This document shows, piece by piece, positions 7,123 through 13,551 of a DNA stretch of 13,551 bases (positions are counted from its first letter, which is position 1; the number at the start of each line of letters is the position of its first letter). Location: the NCBI GenBank assembly GCA_900321845.1, contig ONXT01000023.1, positions 1 to 13,551 on the forward strand. Reading direction: 5' to 3'. The notes beneath the pieces were generated by a model. That model saw only the letters and a program-made list of their open reading frames with translations, was not told the DNA's origin and made no database searches. The translations under genes were made by a program, and so were the position numbers. This DNA is from an uncultured Bacteroidales bacterium. GTDB taxonomy: Bacteria > Bacteroidota > Bacteroidia > Bacteroidales > WCHB1-69.

Positions 7123-8406
7123 ATGAATATAAATAATGTAAAAATCGCCGTTGTAGGCTTGGGTTATGTGGGACTCCCACTCGCCCGTCTCTTTTCCACC
7201 AAGTTTAAGACTGTCGGCTATGATATGAATCAGTCGCGTGTGGATGCTTTGATGAAAGGTCATGACGCGACCCTTGAAGTGAGCGACGACCTCCTCCAAA
7301 CCGCCCTCCAAAACGGCTTTCGTTGCACCGCCAATTTGGATGAAATTCGCGATTGCAACGTCTATATCGTTGCTGTTCCCACTCCTGTTGACCACAATAA
7401 TCACCCCGACCTCTCTCCCTTGATCGGAGCGAGTACCACCGTTGGAAAGGTGATATCTAAAAATGATGTAGTCATTTATGAATCAACGGTTTATCCTGGA
7501 GTGACCGAAGAAGAGTGCCTTCCTGTGGTGGAGAAGGTTTCTGGGTTGAAGTTCAATATCGACTTTTTCGCTGGTTACTCTCCCGAGCGCATCAATCCCG
7601 GCGATAAGGAACATACGGTTGAAAAAATCAAAAAGGTAACCTCCGGCTCCACACCGGAAATTGCTGATTTCGTTGACAATCTTTACAATTCTGTGCTCAT
7701 CAATGGCACCCATAGGGCAAGTTCCATCAAAGTTGCCGAGGCTTCAAAAATCATTGAGAACTCCCAGCGGGATGTGAATATCGCTTTTATGAATGAATTA
7801 GCGAAGATTTTTAACGCGATGGGTATTGATACTCACGATGTTATTGAGGCTGCCGCTTCCAAGTGGAACTTTATCAAACTCCAACCCGGGCTTGTGGGAG
7901 GGCATTGCATTAGTGTGGATCCCTACTATCTGATTCAAAAAGCACAGGTTTATGGTGTGTTGCCGCGCTTGATGTCGGCTGCCCGCCACTTGAACGACGG
8001 GATGGGCGATTACGTTGCCAATCGTGTCATTAAACTGATGAACAAGAAGGGCGTTTTGGTCAAAGATGCCAAAATCTTGTTGCTTGGTTTCACTTTTAAA
8101 GAAAATTGCCCCGATATTCGCAATACCCGCGTCATTGACATCTATTCCACACTTTCAGAATATACTGGTAATATCACTATTTACGATCCTTGGGCGAATC
8201 CCGATGTTGTAAAGCGCGAATATGGCGTGGAGATTGTCGGCGGTGGTTTTTCATCCCTCAGAGGTCAGTTTGACGCCGTGGTGCTTGCGGTGGCTCATAA
8301 CGAGTTCAAGTCTTTGAATGTCAGAGAGTTTTTGAAAAAAGACCAAGGGGTTGTTTACGATGTGAAAGATGTTTTGGATATATCTATCATAGACGGAAGA
8401 TTGTAA
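7123..8406 (+). CDS. tviB: UDP-N-acetyl-hexosamine 6-dehydrogenase, TviB/WbpO type
   Basis: This 427-residue cytoplasmic enzyme would perform the NAD-dependent two-step oxidation of a UDP-N-acetylhexosamine at C6 to the uronic acid, for capsule, O-antigen or similar glycans. Visible features: Rossmann motif VVGLGYVGLP (10-19); YESTVYPGVTEEEC; the TviB-like SPERINPGDKEHT; the central-domain EASKIIENSQRDVNIAFMNE; and catalytic GGHCISVDPYY with Cys262. The PERINPGD and GGHC-VDPYY forms fit N-acetylated substrates (TviB/WbpO) better than UDP-glucose dehydrogenase, but GlcNAc and GalNAc cannot be told apart. The ATG at 7123 is chosen over an upstream ATG at 7048 because the extra 25 codons would span the terminator and the promoter box and add no conserved sequence. 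It stands apart from any glycosyltransferase cluster in this window. Its TAA is followed without a gap by the ATG of the PnuC-family gene, suggesting cotranscription. Confidence 0.9.
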   Translation: MNINNVKIAVVGLGYVGLPLARLFSTKFKTVGYDMNQSRVDALMKGHDATLEVSDDLLQTALQNGFRCTANLDEIRDCNVYIVAVPTPVDHNNHPDLSPLIGASTTVGKVISKNDVVIYESTVYPGVTEEECLPVVEKVSGLKFNIDFFAGYSPERINPGDKEHTVEKIKKVTSGSTPEIADFVDNLYNSVLINGTHRASSIKVAEASKIIENSQRDVNIAFMNELAKIFNAMGIDTHDVIEAAASKWNFIKLQPGLVGGHCISVDPYYLIQKAQVYGVLPRLMSAARHLNDGMGDYVANRVIKLMNKKGVLVKDAKILLLGFTFKENCPDIRNTRVIDIYSTLSEYTGNITIYDPWANPDVVKREYGVEIVGGGFSSLRGQFDAVVLAVAHNEFKSLNVREFLKKDQGVVYDVKDVLDISIIDGRL

Positions 8407-9054
8407 ATGTCCGCTGAACTCGTTATTGAAATCATAGGGGCGGTCATCGGTCTCGTTTATCTGTATTGCGAGTACAAAGCCCATATTTCCTTATGGATTG
8501 TGGGTATCGTAATGTCTGTTTTCTATATTTATATTTACTTTCGCTCGGGGCTGTTTGCCAATGCTGGTATTTATCTTTATAACCTTGGGGCTTGCATTTA
8601 TGGTTTAATTGTATGGTACACTGCGCAAAAAAATAGCACAGCCGAAGAGGATTCTCTGCCCATCCGACATTGCCCTAAGCGAACTTATCTTCCTCTTTTC
8701 CTGATACTTATCGTGCTTTGGTTGGTGGTTTGGGCCATTCTATTAAAAGTCGGAAATCCTGATATGTCTCTTTGGGAATCTTTCAAAGCTTCCATCCAAT
8801 CCCCGTTCCGAGCTTTCGGAGCGAGTGGTTCTCCGGTTTTGGATTCTTTCACTGCCGCGTTGGGTATGGTTGCCATGTGGGTGATGGCGCGCAAGTACAT
8901 TGAGCATTGGTTCTGTTGGCTTACCATCAATCTTATTTCCAGCGTAATGTGTTTTACTACAGGACTTTATCCCGCCGGAATCATGTTCATTGTATATACC
9001 GTCGGCTCCGTTTTGGGTATTTGGAACTGGCATAGGAAAATGACTGCCTCCTAA
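8407..9054 (+). CDS. pnuC: PnuC-family vitamin (nicotinamide riboside-type) transporter
   Basis: This 215-residue polytopic membrane protein has the PnuC pattern. An early region IEIIGAVIGLVYLYCEYKA is followed by ISLWIVGIVMSVFYIYIYF, the half-motif GLFANAGIYLYNLGACIYG, and a second half FTAALGMVAMWVMARKYIEHW ... TGLYPAGIMFIVYTVGSVLG. About six or seven TM helices are predicted, with a polar loop in the middle. Family role: facilitated uptake of nicotinamide riboside, trapped by a kinase inside; relatives in Bacteroidota can carry thiamine (PnuT). No TPP riboswitch, thiamine gene or NadR gene is visible here, so the substrate is unsettled. The ATG directly follows the stop of the dehydrogenase gene, so translation is probably coupled although no functional link is obvious. 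No clear terminator was seen in the 89 bases after it. Confidence 0.88.
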   Translation: MSAELVIEIIGAVIGLVYLYCEYKAHISLWIVGIVMSVFYIYIYFRSGLFANAGIYLYNLGACIYGLIVWYTAQKNSTAEEDSLPIRHCPKRTYLPLFLILIVLWLVVWAILLKVGNPDMSLWESFKASIQSPFRAFGASGSPVLDSFTAALGMVAMWVMARKYIEHWFCWLTINLISSVMCFTTGLYPAGIMFIVYTVGSVLGIWNWHRKMTAS

Positions 9055-9110
9055 CGTTCTCCGCTAATTCAAATCTTTGTTGCAAGCACTTTCATCAGGT
9101 AAATTTTGTG

Positions 9111-9118
9111 TATATTTG
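9111..9118 (+). promoter_or_regulatory. Probable -7 promoter box for the DsbD-like gene
   Basis: TATATTTG matches TAnnTTTG exactly and ends 25 bases before the ATG at 9144. A TTTG at 9076 lies too far upstream for a normal -33 element, so that part is not supported. Confidence 0.55.
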
Positions 9119-9143
9119 CCGCTCAATTTTTAATGATTTTTAT

Positions 9144-11183
9144 ATGAAAAAACTGCTTTTCTCCCTTGTCTTGGTTTTATGTAGCACATTGGTTTTCGCC
9201 CAAGGCGGGATGGTTCAACCTGTAACATGGAAATATACTCTCAATCGTATTTCAGATACCGACGCCGAATTGCAATTCAAGGCTGCCATTCAAGCAAATT
9301 GGCACCTTTACGCCATTACTCCCGGCGAAGGTCAGTTTGAACTTCCTTTGGAATTTTCTTTTAATAAAACGGCTGATTATCAATTAGTTGGAAACGTTAA
9401 GGAACCCAAACCGAAGTCTGCTCACGATGACGAGATGAATGCCACCTCTAATTTTTTCACGAATCAGGTGACTTTTAAGCAGAGAATCAAAATTAAAAAT
9501 ACTGACAAGCCCTTTAAAATCACGGGTAATCTATCCGGTCAGGCGTGTATCGATGGCCGTTGTACCCAGGTGAAGGATGATTTTTCCTTCACGATTAAGC
9601 CCGAAAATGCGGAGGTTGCGGATGACACGGTTAGTGTTGCCGATACCGTCGCCACCGCGGTCGTTGCTGCTACGGATTCGCCTAAGGTTGAGCAAGCTCA
9701 AATCTCTCAAGCGAAAACCACTGACAGTCAATCGGGCAACGAGAAGGAAAAATCCTTGTTCTGGTTTTTCCTGACATCTATTGGTGGCGGTTTGCTTGGT
9801 CTGCTGATGCCCTGCGTTTTCCCGATGATTCCGATGACGGTTTCTTTCTTTACGAAGAAAGGGAAAGAGGGAAAATTTCACGCCCTTGTATATGGAATTT
9901 CCATCATCGTGATTTTCCTGATTTTTGGTGTGGTGCTCTCCCTGATTTTTGGTCCCGGATTCAGCAACACACTCAGCACGCACTGGATTCCGAATATCCT
10001 TTTTGCAGTTATCTTCATCATTTTCGCCATATCCATGTTCGGCTATTTTGAAATCACCTTGCCGAGCAGCTGGGTGAACAAGTCGGCCAAGAACGAGTCG
10101 CGTGGTGGTTTGCTCGGAGTTTTCTTTATGGCATTGACTTTGGTGCTGGTATCTTTTTCTTGCACTCTGCCAATTGCTGGCGCAGTGGCGCTTAATGCTG
10201 CTGATGGTTCCTTCGTGAAACCCATCATTGGTATGTTGGGCTTTTCTTTGGGTATCGCCGTTCCGTTCACGCTGTTTGCTCTGTTCCCGAGTTTGCTGAA
10301 AAAAGCTCCGAAGTCGGGCGGCTGGATGAATACGCTGAAAGTCGTGCTGGCTTTTATCGAATTGGCTTTCGCATTGAAATTCTTGAATGTCCCCGACCAA
10401 ACCTATCATTGGGGTATTTTAGACAGAGAGATTTACCTCGCTTTCTGGATTGTATTGTTTACGATGTTAGGGTTTTATCTCCTCGGTAAAATTCGTTTCC
10501 CTGCGGATGACGAGATGCCGGTCCAGAAAAGCTGGGTTCGTTTTTTCACCGCCATTTTCGTATTTACCTTTGTGGTCTATATGATTCCGGGTATGTTTGG
10601 TGCACCGCTCAAGGCCATTTCGGGCTGGCTGCCGCCTATTGAAACTCAGGATTTTGATATTAATAAAATAGTTCGTGAAGAATCCGGAAGCACCGCAGAA
10701 CTTTCAGAAATGCCGCACTATGCCGATAAATTGCATCTTCCTTACGGAATCAAAGGTTACTTCGACTACGATCAGGCACTGAAAGTGGCTAAACAGTCAA
10801 ACAAGCCGATTTTCATCGACTTGACCGGTCACGGATGCACCAATTGCCGTCAAGTGGAAAACAATGTCTGGATTGACAAACGTGTGCAAGAGATGTTTGC
10901 CAACGACTTTATCGTGCTTTCCATGTATGTGGATGACAAGACGATAGAACTTTTACCAGAGGATTATATTACTGATAATGAGGGAAAAACGATTAAAATG
11001 ATGGGAGAGAAGAACACATTTATCAGCAATAACAAATACAAGGAGAATTCGCAGCCTTGCTACTTCGTGGTGGATGTGGACGGCTCCGTGTTGGCAGGTC
11101 CTACCTATCGGGAAATGAATGTGGAAAAGTATTTGGAATTTTTAAATAGCGGTTTGACTGCATTCAAAGAAAAGCATAAATAG
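9144..11183 (+). CDS. dsbD: DsbD-like thiol:disulfide interchange protein with thioredoxin-like tail
   Basis: This 679-residue inner-membrane protein would carry reducing power from cytoplasmic thioredoxin to periplasmic thiols. Order: signal peptide (KKLLFSLVLVLCSTLVFAQ); a periplasmic DsbD-alpha-type domain (about 20-180) with the pair ACIDGRC (Cys135/Cys140); an acidic and threonine-rich linker; a TM domain from about 210 to 500 with the redox Cys in MPCVFPMIPMT (Cys224) and VSFSCTLP (Cys340); and a thioredoxin-like domain with GHGCTNCR (Cys565/Cys568). All three Cys pairs expected of a full-length DsbD are present, so it looks functional, and it is longer than E. coli DsbD (about 565). 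The ATG at 9144 is chosen because it starts a perfect signal peptide; an upstream GTG at 9108 would run through the promoter box at 9111. A SPOR-protein gene follows after six bases. Confidence 0.92.
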   Translation: MKKLLFSLVLVLCSTLVFAQGGMVQPVTWKYTLNRISDTDAELQFKAAIQANWHLYAITPGEGQFELPLEFSFNKTADYQLVGNVKEPKPKSAHDDEMNATSNFFTNQVTFKQRIKIKNTDKPFKITGNLSGQACIDGRCTQVKDDFSFTIKPENAEVADDTVSVADTVATAVVAATDSPKVEQAQISQAKTTDSQSGNEKEKSLFWFFLTSIGGGLLGLLMPCVFPMIPMTVSFFTKKGKEGKFHALVYGISIIVIFLIFGVVLSLIFGPGFSNTLSTHWIPNILFAVIFIIFAISMFGYFEITLPSSWVNKSAKNESRGGLLGVFFMALTLVLVSFSCTLPIAGAVALNAADGSFVKPIIGMLGFSLGIAVPFTLFALFPSLLKKAPKSGGWMNTLKVVLAFIELAFALKFLNVPDQTYHWGILDREIYLAFWIVLFTMLGFYLLGKIRFPADDEMPVQKSWVRFFTAIFVFTFVVYMIPGMFGAPLKAISGWLPPIETQDFDINKIVREESGSTAELSEMPHYADKLHLPYGIKGYFDYDQALKVAKQSNKPIFIDLTGHGCTNCRQVENNVWIDKRVQEMFANDFIVLSMYVDDKTIELLPEDYITDNEGKTIKMMGEKNTFISNNKYKENSQPCYFVVDVDGSVLAGPTYREMNVEKYLEFLNSGLTAFKEKHK

Positions 11184-11189
11184 TTGAAA

Positions 11190-11594
11190 ATGAAAAGACT
11201 GTTATTTCTTGTTCTTCTATTGCCATGCACAATTTTGGCACAGTCGGTAGTTTATGACGTAGAGCCCCAGATTGTGCAGACCCAATCGAAGTACTCTGAG
11301 GCTTGGCGTAAGATGGGGAAGTTGAAGTTCTATGTGATACAGGTCTCCTCCTTTACTGGTGACCATGCCGCAGAACGCGCGCAAGAGATGGTGACCAGTT
11401 TGAATGTCTTGTTGGAATCCATGCCCTCCGCCAAAGCCTATTCGACTTTTGAGGAGCCGAACTTCCGGGTTCGCATCGGCAGTTTCCTTAGTCGTACTGA
11501 AGCCAATCGCGCATTGGTATTGGTGGAAGAACAGTACCCCGGCGTTTTCGTCACCACAGAAGTCCGCAATATTAGCAATGTAGTGGAGGAATAA
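11190..11594 (+). CDS. Small secreted SPOR-domain protein
   Basis: This 134-residue protein has a signal peptide (KRLLFLVLLLPCTILAQS; probable cleavage near ILA-Q). Cys12 sits after LLP, not a normal lipobox, so a lipoprotein is unlikely. Residues from about 43 to 128 fit a SPOR repeat: FYVIQVSSF, a helix with AERAQEM, then FRVRIGSFLSRTEANRALV and a final strand GVFVTTEVR. SPOR domains bind denuded peptidoglycan glycan strands, often at division sites; the role here is inferred from that. No catalytic domain is attached. The ATG at 11190 is preferred over an in-frame TTG at 11184 that abuts the preceding stop. It begins six bases after the dsbD stop, so the two are probably cotranscribed. A weak A/T-rich hairpin lies just downstream (11595-11614), without a T-run. 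Confidence 0.85.
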   Translation: MKRLLFLVLLLPCTILAQSVVYDVEPQIVQTQSKYSEAWRKMGKLKFYVIQVSSFTGDHAAERAQEMVTSLNVLLESMPSAKAYSTFEEPNFRVRIGSFLSRTEANRALVLVEEQYPGVFVTTEVRNISNVVEE

Positions 11595-11662
11595 TTGTTT
11601 TAGTTCACAAACAAATGTTTAGAAAATCATAATACTGGAAAAACACTTTGAAAATTAAGCAG

Positions 11663-11670
11663 TAACTTTG
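11663..11670 (+). promoter_or_regulatory. Probable -7 promoter box for the patB-like gene
   Basis: TAACTTTG matches TAnnTTTG exactly and ends 21 bases before the ATG at 11692, the same spacing as at 7094. A TTTG at 11647 lies only 12 bases upstream, too near for a standard -33 element. Confidence 0.55.
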
Positions 11671-11691
11671 CACGTGCATTTTTATGACATT

Positions 11692-12858
11692 ATGAAGTAT
11701 AATTTTGACGAAATTATTTCCAGAGAGCATACCGGTTGTTTGAAATACGACATAAGAAAGGAGATATTCGGCACTTCGGATGTGATTCCCATGTGGATAG
11801 CCGATATGGATTTCAAAACGCCGGATTTTATCTTGGAAGCACTTCGAAAACGTCTCGAACATCCCGTCTTGGGCTATTTTTATCATACTGACGGTTTTTA
11901 TGATGCCATCATCAATTGGGTGAAAAGACGTCATCAATGGGAGATAAAAAAAGAGTGGATTCTTTTTTCGCCCGGAATTGTTCCCGGCTTGTCCTTTCTG
12001 GTACAGACTTTTTCCAATGTGGGTGACAAAGTCATCGTACAAACGCCCGTTTATCACCCCTTTTATGCGGTGGTGGAAAAACAAGGTCGGGAAATTGTTC
12101 GTAATCGACTGATTCTCAATAATGATGGCTATGAGATGGATTTCGATGATTTGGAGAATAAGTTGAAAGCAGGGGCTAAAATGATGATCATCTGCAATCC
12201 TCATAACCCAGTCGCACGCTGCTGGAAAGTTGCAGAGTTGAGGCGGGTGGCGGAACTCTGTTTGAAGTATAACTGCTTGTTAGTCAGCGATGAAATCCAC
12301 GCTGATTTAATCATGAAAGGCTATAAGCATACCCCTACTGCTAAGATTTCTCCCGAAATTGCTCAGAATACCATCACCTGTATGGCTCCAAGCAAAACCT
12401 TCAACATGGCTGGGCTGGCTACCTCTGAAATCATCATCCCGAATGATGAGTTGCGCACTAAATTCCAGAATTATATGGAAAACGCTGTGCATATTTTTGG
12501 CAACATCTTCGGTGATGTCGCCTTGGAAGCTGCTTATAATCAAGGCGATGAATGGCTGGATCAACTTAATGAGTATGTAGGCGGCAATGTTCAGTACTGT
12601 AAGGATTTCTTTGCAGAAAAATTGCCGATGGTGAAAACCTATCGTCATGAAGCCACCTATCTGCTTTGGGTGAATTTCAAAGCGTTCGGCTTGACTCATG
12701 AGGATTTGTATAAAAAATTGATTTTTGATGCGAAATTGGGCTTCAACGACGGAAAAATCTTTGGCGAGGAGGGCGATAATTTCATGCGTATCAATCTCGC
12801 TTGCCCGCGCAGCACGGTGGAAGAGGCCATGCATCGTATAGAAAAATGCTTTAAATGA
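11692..12858 (+). CDS. patB: PatB/MalY-family PLP-dependent C-S lyase / aminotransferase
   Basis: This 388-residue cytoplasmic protein has a fold type I aminotransferase fold of the MalY/PatB branch. It starts YNFDEIISREHTGCLKYD, a typical PatB opening, followed by MWIADMDF and the substrate/cofactor region NPHNPVARCW. The cofactor residues are Asp200 in VSDEIHADL (binds the pyridine N) and Lys235 in APSKTFNMAGL (Schiff base); the 35-residue spacing is normal. Family role: beta-elimination of cystathionine or cysteine-type C-S bonds, giving homocysteine or a thiol, pyruvate and ammonia. The exact substrate cannot be read from the sequence. The ATG at 11692 is chosen because it gives the standard N-terminus; an upstream TTG at 11668 overlaps the promoter box. 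The Fe-S gene follows after seven bases, so both are probably on one transcript. Confidence 0.9.
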   Translation: MKYNFDEIISREHTGCLKYDIRKEIFGTSDVIPMWIADMDFKTPDFILEALRKRLEHPVLGYFYHTDGFYDAIINWVKRRHQWEIKKEWILFSPGIVPGLSFLVQTFSNVGDKVIVQTPVYHPFYAVVEKQGREIVRNRLILNNDGYEMDFDDLENKLKAGAKMMIICNPHNPVARCWKVAELRRVAELCLKYNCLLVSDEIHADLIMKGYKHTPTAKISPEIAQNTITCMAPSKTFNMAGLATSEIIIPNDELRTKFQNYMENAVHIFGNIFGDVALEAAYNQGDEWLDQLNEYVGGNVQYCKDFFAEKLPMVKTYRHEATYLLWVNFKAFGLTHEDLYKKLIFDAKLGFNDGKIFGEEGDNFMRINLACPRSTVEEAMHRIEKCFK

Positions 12859-12865
12859 TATTTTA

Positions 12866-13551
12866 ATGGATAAAGAATTAAGGGACAAAGCCCTCGACAT
12901 TTTAGAGAACCCTGCTAATAGTAAGCTGGTTACACATCTTAACGCCTGTGTTCACTGTGGACTTTGCGGTACGAGCTGCCTGTTCTTCCGCACCTACAAC
13001 GAACCGAAATACATTCCAGGCAAAAAAGTGGATTTGGTAGCCTCCATTTATCGCCGTTATTGCACGATGATGGGCAAGGTAGCACCCAAGTTGGTTCACG
13101 CCCGCGACTTGGACGACGAGATGGCGGAAGAGATGATTGATTCTCTCTATGGAGCCTGCACCATGTGCGGCCGTTGCGTAAAACACTGCTCCATCGGGGT
13201 GGACATCCCCTTCATCGTCCATACCGGCCGCCGTATGCTGGCAACTATGGGATTGGTTCCCAAGACTTTGCAGGCCACTGTTGACGCAGCGGTCAATACG
13301 GGCAACAATATGGGCATTCCCGAAGACGAATTCGTGGATACGATTCAATGGATGGAAGAGGAGATGCAGGATGAGCTTGAGGATGAAAACGCGCGCATCC
13401 CGCTGAACGAGCCGGGAAAGGACATTCTCTACACGTTGAATCCCCGCGAACCGAAATTCTTCCCGCTCTCCATTTCGGCTATGGCCAAGATTTTCTATGC
13501 CGCGGGCGAAAGTTGGACGCTTTCATCCAAAATGTACGACGTTACCAATTA
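12866..13551 (+). CDS. Two-[4Fe-4S] binding protein, HdrD/DsrK/QmoC-like (3' partial)
   Basis: A frame opens at the ATG at 12866 and stays open to the window end (228 complete codons), so the gene is cut at its 3' end. It begins DKELRDKALDILEN. Two ferredoxin-type [4Fe-4S] motifs are seen: CVHCGLCGTSC (Cys28, 31, 34, 38) and CTMCGRCVKHC (Cys98, 101, 104, 108). The second is followed by Ser, where ferredoxin motifs usually have Pro. The region REPKFFPLSISAMAKIFYAAGESWTLSS resembles the stretch before the CCG cysteine domains of heterodisulfide reductase-like proteins (HdrD, DsrK), so CCG domains are expected past the edge. Likely role: electron transfer in a membrane-associated or cytoplasmic redox complex; the partner is unknown. 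It lies seven bases after patB. The match to the Hdr family is from recall of the motif style, not a search. Confidence 0.82.
   Translation, partial: MDKELRDKALDILENPANSKLVTHLNACVHCGLCGTSCLFFRTYNEPKYIPGKKVDLVASIYRRYCTMMGKVAPKLVHARDLDDEMAEEMIDSLYGACTMCGRCVKHCSIGVDIPFIVHTGRRMLATMGLVPKTLQATVDAAVNTGNNMGIPEDEFVDTIQWMEEEMQDELEDENARIPLNEPGKDILYTLNPREPKFFPLSISAMAKIFYAAGESWTLSSKMYDVTN

Noticed and set aside
8300..8410. TPP riboswitch ahead of the PnuC-family gene, which would assign it to thiamine
   Set aside because: The region is coding sequence of the dehydrogenase gene, and no THI-box-like sequence was seen there or before 7123.
9108..9143. In-frame GTG at 9108 as the start of the DsbD-like gene
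   Set aside because: It covers the promoter box and puts 12 residues in front of an otherwise perfect signal peptide.
9531..10409. Long open frame on the minus strand, opposite the DsbD-like gene
   Set aside because: Its translation is rich in His, Gln, Arg and Asn with no recognisable motif, while the plus strand has a full conserved family with all catalytic Cys.
11595..11614. TTGTTT / AAACAA hairpin after the SPOR gene as a terminator
   Set aside because: The stem is only six base pairs, nearly all A-T, with no T-run following.
11668..11691. In-frame TTG at 11668 as the patB start
   Set aside because: The TTG is part of the promoter box TAACTTTG; the ATG at 11692 gives the standard family N-terminus.
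11605..12204. Open frame of about 200 codons on the minus strand, opposite the patB-like gene
   Set aside because: It is a shadow of the conserved PLP enzyme; no start context or family signal is seen.
12902..13348. Minus-strand open frame opposite the Fe-S gene
   Set aside because: The plus strand has two complete [4Fe-4S] motifs in a frame open to the window edge, so the minus-strand frame is a shadow.
1..13551. CRISPR array, insertion sequence, phage or defence genes
   Set aside because: No direct-repeat arrays, transposase or integrase motifs or matching gene content were seen on either strand, and the tRNA is not followed by a duplicated 3' end that would mark an integrated element.

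Overview
The window looks like chromosomal core sequence from a member of the Bacteroidota, most likely order Bacteroidales. Three kinds of evidence support this. First, the gene content fits: ExbB, an unassigned membrane protein and two ExbD proteins in one operon; a DsbD-type thiol transporter with a thioredoxin tail; a small SPOR protein; and PnuC. Second, there are no Shine-Dalgarno sequences before the starts. Third, three or four boxes match the Bacteroidota -7 promoter element TAnnTTTG. All genes lie on the + strand, and no mobile element, CRISPR array or rRNA was seen. The genus cannot be told from this sequence.

Layout. (1) 1-3790: a 5'-truncated gene for a pyruvate phosphate dikinase-like protein that has the ATP-grasp and phosphohistidine domains but no PEP/pyruvate barrel. 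It is followed 29 bases later by a divergent glyceraldehyde-3-phosphate dehydrogenase and a clear intrinsic terminator. (2) 3880-3996: a probable promoter and tRNA-Ser(GGA). (3) 4062-7092: a four-gene proton-channel operon (ExbB, unknown four-TM protein, ExbD, ExbD) closed by a strong terminator. This probably energises outer-membrane TonB-type transport or a related envelope process. (4) 7094-9054: a UDP-N-acetylhexosamine 6-dehydrogenase of the TviB/WbpO type, directly abutting a PnuC-family vitamin transporter. (5) 9111-11594: DsbD-like transmembrane thiol reductant carrier plus a secreted SPOR-domain protein. (6) 11663-13551: a PatB/MalY-type PLP C-S lyase followed after 7 bases by the start of a two-[4Fe-4S] ferredoxin-like protein resembling HdrD/DsrK/QmoC-type subunits, cut by the window edge.

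For four genes (starts at 7123, 9144, 11190 and 11692) the longest open frame begins upstream of the likely start. The shorter start is preferred because the extra codons would run through a terminator or promoter box, or begin with a rare codon next to a good ATG.

The most interesting part is the first operon: a three-part phosphohistidine kinase without the usual acceptor domain, paired with a GAPDH that has lost the NAD-specifying Asp. The other point worth following is the unassigned membrane protein built into the ExbB/ExbD operon. I did not find a clearly novel defence or mobile system here; most of the window is ordinary housekeeping and envelope DNA.
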